Below are positions 1 to 5,677 of a stretch of 5,895 nt of DNA, piece by piece. Under the pieces are notes generated by a model. The model made no database searches. It saw only the letters and a list, made by a program, of their open reading frames with translations, and was not told the origin of the DNA. Every line of letters starts with the position of its first letter. The first letter of the stretch is position 1. The DNA is taken from NCBI GenBank assembly GCA_048497495.1, contig JAFHCF010000103.1, positions 1 through 5,895 on the forward strand, given 5' to 3'. The stretch comes from JAFHCF01 sp048497495. Its GTDB lineage: Bacteria; Pseudomonadota; Alphaproteobacteria; Rhizobiales; Ancalomicrobiaceae. A program made the translations under genes and the position numbers.

Positions 1-104
1 CAAGACCGCCTTCCGGATCGCCCAACAAGGCCGACGTCCCACCCCACCGTGCCGACCACGGATGTACTGGCGGGTGGCGGGGCGGAAGACGAAAGCCCTG
101 CGCG

Positions 105-148
105 AAGCCCCGGTTCCCGAGACGAGAGTCTCGCAGCCGGGGTTTTTT
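105..148 (+). terminator. Strong rho-independent terminator, + strand
   Basis: A two-part hairpin is followed directly by six T residues. The outer stem pairs 105-113 with 137-145, with a GC-rich core of GCCCCGG against CCGGGG and one G-T wobble. The inner 6-bp stem CGAGAC/GTCTCG (118-123 with 128-133) closes a GAGA tetraloop of the GNRA type. The T run at 143-148 is partly used by the outer stem. The polarity is clearly + strand, because there is no T tract on the other side. No reading frame on the + strand has a stop codon in 1-104. The terminator therefore does not sit directly behind a coding gene ending inside the window; it may end a long 3' untranslated region or a non-coding RNA. Confidence 0.85.
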
Positions 149-276
149 GTTGTCTGGACTTCCCATGCAACCAACGGATTGCACGCGCTCGTCGAACCGA
201 TGAGAATCACACAGACGCGCCCTTGCCGTCCCGAGTCTCCGGCAGTTCCTGCGGACGATCCAGAGACGCAGGGGCG

Positions 277-296
277 GGAGGGCACCGTTGCCCCCC
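277..296 (-). other. Hairpin just downstream of the GSCFA gene
   Basis: An 8-bp inverted repeat (277-284 with 289-296, 4-nt loop) begins 7 nt past the GSCFA stop codon on the minus strand. In the minus-strand RNA all eight pairs form, counting one G-U wobble; on the + strand the same position is an A-C mismatch, so the structure favours the GSCFA transcript. There is no U tract after it, so it is at best a weak terminator or an mRNA 3'-end stabilising hairpin. Confidence 0.35.
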
Positions 297-302
297 GGAT
301 CT

Positions 303-1388
303 TCACTTGTCGGAGATCGCCTCTTCGTCGCACAGAACTTCTAGGTCTCGCTCCATCGACTGAACATGCAACTGCGCCGCATTCGGCTTGGCCACTTTCG
401 CAACGACCGACGCCGCTGATTCCGTGACACCGGCAAAATGCAGGAAGAACAATCGCATGACGTGATCCACGCCGGCTTTCAGGACCTCCCGGCAATCTTC
501 CGCGAAATAGCTCCCACGCACATGTGGAGCGGTAATGATTTCGTAGGAAGGGAAATAGCAACAGTTGTCCAATGCCTTGACGGCCCTTTCGGCCGCGATA
601 CGCAGCACGGCCTTCGACCATGTGGTCGAAACGAAGACATGCCGGTTCTCGAAAGTCGCATTCAAGGGCACGGGAGAAACCGTAAGGATGATCTTCACAT
701 CGGGGTTGCGCTCGCGAATGAAGCGAAGTGCCGTGATCAGATCATCAGCCGTTTCGCTCTCGTCGAAATTGCGGAAATTGACCTGCTCGGGGTCGTAAGT
801 CCCCCCGGCCACCCCGGGCGCAAGCGGAAAGATCGCCCCATCCCGAGCATCTTCCCAACATTCGGTCAGCCCGAGTGTGAACACGAAGATGTCCATGGTC
901 TCGATCGCGCTGCGAATGGCGGCGAAATGCTGCTCCCGATCGGCCAGCAATTCCGCCTCGGAGACGAATCCCTCGGGTTGAATCTGCGGTCGGAAGGGAT
1001 CGACGACGCGCCCCTCGGTGCCACGTGGCCAGGACTTTGCGGCCGGTTCGAACAATCCATAGGCGCGGCGGAGAAGTTGGAGAAGTTGCCGCGTCGTATA
1101 GATGTTGCCGTAGCGCGCGGAAAACAGCCCATAGCCGAATTTCTGCGCCAAGGCCGGGCTGAACACGCCGTGAGCCGGTTCCGTGATGAGATGATTGAAC
1201 CCCGACCCCGAGAGATGGCGCGCCACGTGTTGCGCGAAGCAACTTCCCGCGGTCACGACTCGATCCTTCACTGCGATCTGGAAGGGAACCTCGGAGACCG
1301 GGTCGAACAGACGCAGGTCTCTTGCGCCCGGATCCTCTTTCCACAACTGGCGCTTCGGAATGCCGACGTAGGGATGTCTCTTGGTCAT
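303..1388 (-). CDS. GSCFA domain-containing protein
   Basis: This is a 361-residue soluble-looking protein of the GSCFA family, which belongs to the SGNH/GDSL hydrolase-like superfamily; family members are mostly uncharacterised. The name-giving motif GSCFA lies at residues 48-52 after a hydrophobic strand (VVTA). Other segments that fit the family are YGNIYTTRQLLQL (93-105), GLTECW (173-178), TVSPVPL (236-242), YFPSYEII (278-285) and a late Asp-His (308-309). The length suits a single full-length domain. No signal peptide or membrane helix is visible. The start ATG at 1388 has only a weak upstream purine stretch (GAAAG). It is the second gene of a two-gene operon, 11 nt after the stop of the SGNH-like gene. 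Family membership is confident; an esterase or acyl-transfer role on a surface glycan is only inferred. The gene is visibly less GC-rich than the genes to its right. Confidence 0.9.
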   Translation of the reverse strand: MTKRHPYVGIPKRQLWKEDPGARDLRLFDPVSEVPFQIAVKDRVVTAGSCFAQHVARHLSGSGFNHLITEPAHGVFSPALAQKFGYGLFSARYGNIYTTRQLLQLLRRAYGLFEPAAKSWPRGTEGRVVDPFRPQIQPEGFVSEAELLADREQHFAAIRSAIETMDIFVFTLGLTECWEDARDGAIFPLAPGVAGGTYDPEQVNFRNFDESETADDLITALRFIRERNPDVKIILTVSPVPLNATFENRHVFVSTTWSKAVLRIAAERAVKALDNCCYFPSYEIITAPHVRGSYFAEDCREVLKAGVDHVMRLFFLHFAGVTESAASVVAKVAKPNAAQLHVQSMERDLEVLCDEEAISDK

Positions 1389-1399
1389 TTTCGGATCTT

Positions 1400-2143
1400 T
1401 CAGAGACTCAAAATCTGTTTCAAGACCAATTGACCATAGAGGGCATTGGCGTGCGTCGGATCGCCGTGCCAGTAGGCCCGTTTCAAGAACCCGTCCGCCG
1501 TGAGAGCTTCCGCCGGAGGACGAAGAAATACCGCGCCGAAGCGAGCGGCCTGCTCTTCGTATATTTCGACCTGAAGCTCCCAGATCTTCATGCGAAGGTC
1601 GCGCGGCGCGATCCCCAGGTGCATCTTCGGCCCGAAGGGGCCGGGGTGGGCTCGCAGATGCGCCTCATCCTCGATCGGCGGGGGCGCACAGATATGGACG
1701 AACCGAGCGCCGGGAAACCGAGAATGAAGTAAGTCATTCCACTTGGTCAGGAGAGTATCCAATTGACCCTTGAAATGAGCCCGCAGCATATCGCGAGGAA
1801 TGAACCTGCGATCACTTCCGCCGGTGGGAACAGACCCCTCTACGGCGTCGCCTAATCGGAATTTTTCCGGGTTTTCCAAGAGACCGAATAGATTGTGGAA
1901 GTTTCCCCTGATCGACAGACAGACGACATTCGCCTTCAACCCCTTGCGCTCCCAGAGCTTGATCTCACCTCTTCGCGGATCCAAATCCTCCGGAAGCGCG
2001 GGAAGCGCAATTGTATCGATGAAATCGGCTTGCTCAGCAGTTATTGCCTTTCTCAAGGCGCCAATATGACTCATTCCAACGATGAGAAGTCGATTTACCT
2101 GAGATTGCTTTGTAAAATATTTCGAAAACATCAAAGTCACCAC
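1400..2143 (-). CDS. SGNH-hydrolase-like protein, function unknown
   Basis: The protein has 247 residues from a GTG at 2143. An ATG at 2131 (243 residues) is an equally good or better start because GGTGA lies 5 nt before it. I do not recognise a named family, but the layout resembles SGNH/GDSL hydrolases. A first strand ends in VGMSHI (22-27), with Ser25 in the usual nucleophile place but Met instead of the common Asp. SIRGNFHN (77-84) has Gly80-Asn81 where the oxyanion-hole Gly and Asn are expected. A C-terminal DPTH (228-231) supplies the Asp-x-x-His pair. There is no clear signal peptide. It is the first gene of an operon with the GSCFA gene, so the two products likely share a substrate or pathway. 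Base composition is more AT-rich than the right half of the window. Certain as a gene; the catalytic assignment is inferred from motif spacing. Confidence 0.75.
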   Translation of the reverse strand: MVTLMFSKYFTKQSQVNRLLIVGMSHIGALRKAITAEQADFIDTIALPALPEDLDPRRGEIKLWERKGLKANVVCLSIRGNFHNLFGLLENPEKFRLGDAVEGSVPTGGSDRRFIPRDMLRAHFKGQLDTLLTKWNDLLHSRFPGARFVHICAPPPIEDEAHLRAHPGPFGPKMHLGIAPRDLRMKIWELQVEIYEEQAARFGAVFLRPPAEALTADGFLKRAYWHGDPTHANALYGQLVLKQILSL

Positions 2144-2174
2144 GCCACGGCGAATATCGGTATACCTATCCTAA

Positions 2175-2365
2175 TCACACACGCCGGCCCCCGTCCACCT
2201 CCAACGCCACCCCCGTTACGAACGCCCCCTCCGACGCCGGCCACGACCCCGCATCCGCCATGTCGACCCGTGTCGGAAATCACCCGATCGGAGTCGAGGC
2301 GACGAAGTCGGCGCGCGGTTCAAGGCGTGCCCTCGCCCATGTACCGGCCTGTCGTCGGCGATCGA
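2175..2365 (-). pseudogene. Decayed 3' end of an SDR dehydrogenase gene
   Basis: This minus-strand stretch aligns with the 3' end of the intact SDR gene at a constant offset of 1080 nt from the stop codon inward. Both copies end in a TGA (2175-2177 here). Read in the same frame, 31 of the last 47 SDR residues (203-249) are identical, including FVTGVALEVDGGR against FITGVALEVDGGR and the DMA...W..AS segment. A 23-nt run (2191-2213) is identical. Damage is clear: one codon is missing opposite Asp231, Arg214 is replaced by an in-frame TGA (2280-2282), and one extra base lies between 2316 and 2337. After restoring the frame, the match continues as YMGEGTP against FMGEDTP and a few more residues. 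Beyond about 2365 the similarity fades, and the Rossmann half with the active site is absent. It is a non-functional remnant, either of a duplication of the neighbouring gene or of a close paralogue. Confidence 0.85.
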
Positions 2366-2632
2366 GCATGAACGATCGACACCGGCCTGGTCGACGGCGG
2401 CGGCAGGATCGGTCTCGCGGGGACGACGCGGCCCCGAGGGCGCGCATTTGCCGCGCCATCGGTCTCGATCGGTCGGCGGCCGGGCGGTCATCGACTTCGA
2501 GCGCCCTCGACGCGCCCACGGATCCGGCGCGAAGAGCGGGATCGATCGCGAGCGCCGCCGCCTGTCGGGCCCGCCCGACGGGAAACGGCCGCGGCGCGGT
2601 GTATCGCTTCGGTGACACATCTTAGCGATGCG

Positions 2633-2662
2633 CCCCGTCGCCCGCCCCTCGCCCCCACCCCC
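2633..2662 (-). other. Possible G-quadruplex motif
   Basis: On the + strand five C tracts follow one another (2633-2636, 2641-2643, 2645-2648, 2652-2656, 2658-2662), separated by loops of 4, 1, 3 and 1 nt. The minus strand therefore reads as a G-quadruplex-type pattern of at least four runs of three or more G. A further seven-C tract is at 2682-2688. It lies 80-110 nt upstream of the HPF promoter. Whether it folds or has any role is unknown; in GC-rich DNA such motifs also arise by chance. Confidence 0.4.
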
Positions 2663-2738
2663 GCCGTCGAGCCACCGACTTCCCCCCCACGGCACCGCCC
2701 GATTCCCGCGACAAATCGATGAAATTCATTCAATTCCA

Positions 2739-2747
2739 TGTTATGAT
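2739..2747 (+). promoter_or_regulatory. Extended -10 promoter for the HPF/RaiA gene
   Basis: TG at 2739-2740, one base, then TATGAT at 2742-2747 forms a textbook extended -10 element inside a conspicuous AT-rich island (about 2711-2756) in otherwise GC-rich DNA. No good -35 hexamer is found 16-18 nt upstream, which is tolerated by extended -10 promoters. Transcription would begin near 2754, leaving a leader of only about 15 nt that still includes the ribosome binding site. Confidence 0.5.
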
Positions 2748-2756
2748 TACACAAAT

Positions 2757-2761
2757 AGGAG
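2757..2761 (+). promoter_or_regulatory. Ribosome binding site that sets the HPF/RaiA start
   Basis: AGGAG lies 7 nt before the ATG at 2769. The frame stays open upstream to 2628, but that extension would be read through the promoter and the C tracts, and its protein (Pro- and Ser-rich) does not match the family. The Shine-Dalgarno site fixes the start at 2769. Confidence 0.8.
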
Positions 2762-2768
2762 AATCGCC

Positions 2769-3083
2769 ATGCAGTTTCAGTTGAGCACCGATGCCAATAT
2801 TCAAGGCGATGAACGTTTGACCGAGGTGGCCGAGGCGATCGTTGCTTCGGCGCTGGGGCATTTCACTGGCCGCCTGTCGCGGGTCGAGGTGCATCTCGCC
2901 GATGTCAACGGCGCCAAGGGCGGGGTCGACGATATTCGCTGCACCGTCGAGGCGCGGCCCGAGGGGATGAAGCCGCTGACCGTCTCCCATCAGGACGCCA
3001 ATGTGGAAGCCGCCCTGCGCGGCGCGGCGAAGAAGATCCACGCCCTGCTGGACAGCGAATTCGGCAAGCTGTCGCGGCGCTGA
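2769..3083 (+). CDS. HPF/RaiA-family ribosome-associated protein
   Basis: A 104-residue protein beginning MQFQLSTDANIQGDERL, with the beta-alpha-beta-beta-beta-alpha pattern of the HPF/RaiA (sigma-54 modulation, S30AE-like) family. Recognisable parts are an N-terminal strand, helix 1 (about 18-34, ending in GHFTGRLSRVEV), a strand at 40-47, a strand at 58-65 (IRCTVEARP), a strand at 72-76 (PLTVS) and a final helix (about 80-100) with the typical DANVEAALRGAAKKIHALLD. Such proteins bind the 30S subunit near the decoding site and block translation or promote ribosome hibernation under stress. It is a short form, consisting of the N-terminal domain alone without the C-terminal dimerisation domain of long HPF. 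It has its own promoter and is not beside rpoN or ptsN in this window. It could be a specialised paralogue; another full-length hpf would be expected elsewhere in the genome. Confidence 0.8.
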   Translation: MQFQLSTDANIQGDERLTEVAEAIVASALGHFTGRLSRVEVHLADVNGAKGGVDDIRCTVEARPEGMKPLTVSHQDANVEAALRGAAKKIHALLDSEFGKLSRR

Positions 3084-3173
3084 GGCCGACGGCCGGAGAT
3101 GCCGGCGCATCGGGCCTTCGAGGACATGGCGATTTCGCATCCGTTTCAGGTGCGGGAGAAATCGGTTTGCGGA

Positions 3174-3206
3174 CGACCGAAGGGCATTCTCGATGCCCTT
3201 CGGTCG
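3174..3206. terminator. Perfect 14-bp hairpin between convergent genes
   Basis: Positions 3174-3187 pair without mismatch with 3193-3206 around a 5-nt loop (TCTCG). The core is CGACCGAAGGGCAT and its complement. It lies 91 nt past the HPF stop and 49 nt past the SDR stop (minus strand), so it can serve both convergent transcripts. Neither side has a T tract (GAGACC follows on the +; on the minus strand the sequence continues TCCGCAAACC), so it may need Rho or act as a 3'-end stabilising structure rather than a classical intrinsic terminator. Confidence 0.6.
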
Positions 3207-3254
3207 GAGACCGGGCGACGCGGCCGGCGAGCGGGCGCGACTGCTGCGCGCGCC

Positions 3255-4004
3255 TCACACGCACCGCCCGCCGTCCACCTCCAACGCCACCCCGGTGATG
3301 AACGCCGCCTCGTCCGAGGCCAGCCACAGAGCGGCGCTGGCCATGTCGGCGGGGGTCGAGAGGCGGCCGATCGGGATCGAGGCGATGAATTTGGCGCGTA
3401 AGTCGGGCGTGTCCTCGCCCATGAACTGGCCGAGCATCGGCGTGTCGCCGGCGACCGGGCACAGGCAGTTGACGCGGATCTGTTCCGGGGCGAGTTCGAT
3501 CGCCATCGACTTGGTCAGCGAGATCACCGCCCCCTTCGAGGCATTGTACCAGACGAGGCCGGGGCGGGGCCGGAGGCCCGCCGTCGAGGCGGTGTTGATC
3601 ATCACGCCGCCGCCGCTCTGCGCCCGGAACACCGGCACCACCGCCTGCGCCATCCAATAGATCGACTTGACGTTGACGGCGAAGATCCGGTCGTAGGTCG
3701 CGGCGTCGACGTCGAGCATCGGCTGGTTGCGATGGGTGGTGCCGGCGTTGTTGACGACGATGTCGATCCGCCCGAAGCGCGCCGCCGTGCCCTCCACCAG
3801 GCTCGCCACGAGGTCGCCGTCGGCGACGTCGACGGCGACGCCGAGCGCCGCCCCGCCGATCGCCTCGGCCACCCGCTCGGCCGCCGCGCCGTCGAGATCG
3901 GCGATCACCACCTTGGCGCCCTCCAGCGCGAAGCGCTCGGCGATGCCGCGCCCGAACCCCGATGCCGCCCCGGTGACGATCGCGATCTTGCCTTCGAGCC
4001 GCAT
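3255..4004 (-). CDS. Classical SDR family oxidoreductase (NAD-preferring)
   Basis: A 249-residue short-chain dehydrogenase/reductase, of typical length for the classical type. The Rossmann motif TGAASGFG is at 11-18. Asp36 at the end of the second strand (VVIADLD) suggests NAD(H) rather than NADP(H). Further landmarks are NNAG (85-88), Asn111, Ser140, Tyr153 and Lys157 (YNASK), so the catalytic tetrad is complete. After the active site it reads NCLCPVAGDTPML instead of the usual PG-x-x-x-T turn. The C-terminus is the standard FITG...VDGG. It would interconvert a secondary alcohol and a ketone, or act on a sugar or polyol; similar sequences are often labelled glucose 1-dehydrogenase or FabG-like without proof. 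The ATG at 4004 has GGGAG 7 nt upstream and lies 11 nt after the aldehyde dehydrogenase stop, so the two are co-transcribed. The frame is open far upstream, but that extension is only the shadow of the neighbouring gene. Confidence 0.93.
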   Translation of the reverse strand: MRLEGKIAIVTGAASGFGRGIAERFALEGAKVVIADLDGAAAERVAEAIGGAALGVAVDVADGDLVASLVEGTAARFGRIDIVVNNAGTTHRNQPMLDVDAATYDRIFAVNVKSIYWMAQAVVPVFRAQSGGGVMINTASTAGLRPRPGLVWYNASKGAVISLTKSMAIELAPEQIRVNCLCPVAGDTPMLGQFMGEDTPDLRAKFIASIPIGRLSTPADMASAALWLASDEAAFITGVALEVDGGRCV

Positions 4005-4015
4005 GTCTTTCTCCC

Positions 4016-5485
4016 TCAGCCGTGCGTCAGCACGATCGTCTTGGTGGCGGTGAATTCGAGGAGCGCCTCGAAGCCCTTCTCGCGGCCGTGGCCGGAGCGC
4101 TTGAAGCCGCCGAAGGGCAGTTCCACCCCGCCGCCGGCGCCATAGCCGTTGACGAAGACCTGCCCCGCGCGGATGGCGCGGGCGAGCCGCATCTGCCGCG
4201 CCCCGTCCGCCGTCCACACCCCGGCGACCAGCCCATAGGCCGTGGAATTGGCGAGAGCGATCGCCTCCGCCTCGTCGTCGAAGGGGGTGACGCAGAGCAC
4301 CGGCCCGAACACCTCCTCGTGGAAGATCGCATGGCTCGGCGGCACCGGGGCGAGCAGCACCGGCGCCTGATAGAAGCCGCCGGCCGGGGCGTTTGCCGCG
4401 ATCTTGCCGCGCGCCACGACGGCAATGCCGTCGGCCTCGGCGCGCGCCACATGCGCCGCCACCCGCCCCTGCTGCCGAGCCGAGACCAGGGGTCCGAGAT
4501 CGAGATCGGCCTCGTGCGGTCCGGCGACGAGGCCCTCGAAACACGCCGCGAGCCGCCGCACCACCTCGTCGTGGATCGGCCGCTCGACCAGGACGCGCGA
4601 GCCGGCCGAACAGGTCTGGCCGCCGTTCTGGATGATCGCCTTGACCAGGACCGGGATCGCCGCGTCGAGATCGGCGTCGGCGAAGACCACTTGCGGCGAC
4701 TTGCCGCCGAGCTCGAGAGTGCAGCCGACGTGGTTGCGCGCCGCCGCCTGCTGGATCAGCGTGCCGACCTCCGGCGAGCCGGTGAAGGTGACGAAGTCGA
4801 TGCCGGGATGGCCGGCGAGCGCGGCGCCGGCTTCCGCCCCGAGCCCGGTCACCACGTTGAGGACGCCGGCTGGGAACCCGGCCTCCAGCGCCAGCTCGGC
4901 GACCCGGATCACCGACAGGCAGGCGTCCTCCGCCGGCTTGACCACCAGCGTGTTGCCGCTCGCCAGCGCCGCGCCGGCGACGCGTCCGAGGATCTGGGCG
5001 GGATAGTTCCACGGCACGATCGAGCCGACGACGCCGAGCGGCTCGCGGATCGTCATCGCGGTGTAGCCGGTCGAGATCGGGATGGTCTCGCCCATCAGCT
5101 TGTCGGCCGCCCCGCCGTAGAATTCGAAATAGCGGGCGAGCGCCACGATGTCGGCGCGGCCTTGGGCGATCGGCTTGCCGGTGTCGCGCGACTCGATCGC
5201 CGCGAGTTCTTCTCCGTGGATCGCGACCAGCGCCGAGAGCCGCATCAACAGGCGCCCGCGCTCGGTCGCCGAGAGCCTCCGCCACGGCCCGGTCTCGAAG
5301 GCGGTCCGCGCCGCGGCGACGGCCGCGTCGACGTCCCTCCCACGCCCGCGCGCGATGGTGGCGAAGACGATGCCGTCCGAGGGGGCGACGACGTCCAGCC
5401 GCTCGCCGGCGAGCGCCTCGCGTCGCGCCCCGTCGACGATGTTGAAATACGCCTCGATCTCGCCCGCCGTCGCGGTCACGGTCAT
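4016..5485 (-). CDS. NAD(P)-dependent aldehyde dehydrogenase
   Basis: A 489-residue cytoplasmic member of the aldehyde dehydrogenase superfamily, full length for the class that includes betaine-aldehyde and other broad-substrate enzymes. It oxidises an aldehyde to a carboxylate through a thiohemiacetal on cysteine. Key residues are present: PWNYP with Asn160, cofactor-binding Lys183 (VVKPAE), FTGS (234-237), the general base Glu258 in LELGGKSP, the nucleophile Cys292 in GQTCSAGSR, and Glu391 in EEVFGP. The C-terminal ELPFGGFKRSGHGREKG and TATKTIVL are also characteristic. The start at 5485 has a purine-rich GGAGGGG just upstream. It is the first gene of an operon with the SDR gene, which suggests stepwise oxidation of an alcohol through an aldehyde, or two steps of one degradation route. 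The substrate cannot be told from sequence alone. Confidence 0.95.
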   Translation of the reverse strand: MTVTATAGEIEAYFNIVDGARREALAGERLDVVAPSDGIVFATIARGRGRDVDAAVAAARTAFETGPWRRLSATERGRLLMRLSALVAIHGEELAAIESRDTGKPIAQGRADIVALARYFEFYGGAADKLMGETIPISTGYTAMTIREPLGVVGSIVPWNYPAQILGRVAGAALASGNTLVVKPAEDACLSVIRVAELALEAGFPAGVLNVVTGLGAEAGAALAGHPGIDFVTFTGSPEVGTLIQQAAARNHVGCTLELGGKSPQVVFADADLDAAIPVLVKAIIQNGGQTCSAGSRVLVERPIHDEVVRRLAACFEGLVAGPHEADLDLGPLVSARQQGRVAAHVARAEADGIAVVARGKIAANAPAGGFYQAPVLLAPVPPSHAIFHEEVFGPVLCVTPFDDEAEAIALANSTAYGLVAGVWTADGARQMRLARAIRAGQVFVNGYGAGGGVELPFGGFKRSGHGREKGFEALLEFTATKTIVLTHG

Positions 5486-5677
5486 CCGAACCCCTCCCCC
5501 GCCGGTCGCCCGCCGGCTCGTCGCCGGGATGTTAGCCGCCGATACCGCCGCCGGCCAGGGCTCCGCCCCGGGCGGCGCGGGCGGAACCCGCCCGGTTCTC
5601 GCCCTTCTTACGCCGCTTTACCCCTTACAAGTGTCGGCCAGCCCCGTTTTCTCGAAACGAGCGGAGAGAACGAACCC

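Larger units (their letters stand above)
2144..2768. other. Long gene-poor region between the SGNH-like and HPF genes
   Basis: About 625 nt without an intact gene. From left to right it holds the leader of the SGNH-like operon, with an 8-bp palindrome GGTATACC at 2159-2166 in a locally AT-rich patch where that operon's promoter would lie (no convincing -35/-10 pair found); the SDR gene relic (2175 to about 2365); a GC-rich stretch to about 2620 in which only faint further resemblance to the SDR gene can be followed; C-rich tracts (2633-2688); and the HPF promoter (2711-2760). Open frames here on both strands look like by-products of high GC content. Confidence 0.6.

Noticed and set aside
49..427. 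Overlapping + strand open frames of 104 and 121 codons at the left edge
   Set aside because: Both run straight through the strong terminator at 105-148 and into the 3' end of the GSCFA gene, and their products are low-complexity Arg/Ser/Pro sequences.
438..1433. A 331-codon open frame on the + strand opposite the GSCFA gene
   Set aside because: It covers nearly the whole GSCFA gene in antisense, its product has no recognisable fold or motif, and the opposite strand encodes a clear family member. It is a mirror frame.
2216..2695. Minus-strand open frames of 112-159 codons in the gene-poor region
   Set aside because: They are in frames other than that of the SDR relic over much of their length, rich in Arg, Gly and Ser, and lack a credible ribosome binding site. 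The frame with detectable homology is interrupted.
4005..5285. Upstream extension of the SDR frame through the aldehyde dehydrogenase gene (would give a 676-residue protein)
   Set aside because: The extension is Arg/Gly/Pro-rich low-complexity sequence produced by reading the aldehyde dehydrogenase gene in another frame. The true SDR start at 4004 has a ribosome binding site and begins with the family's N-terminus.
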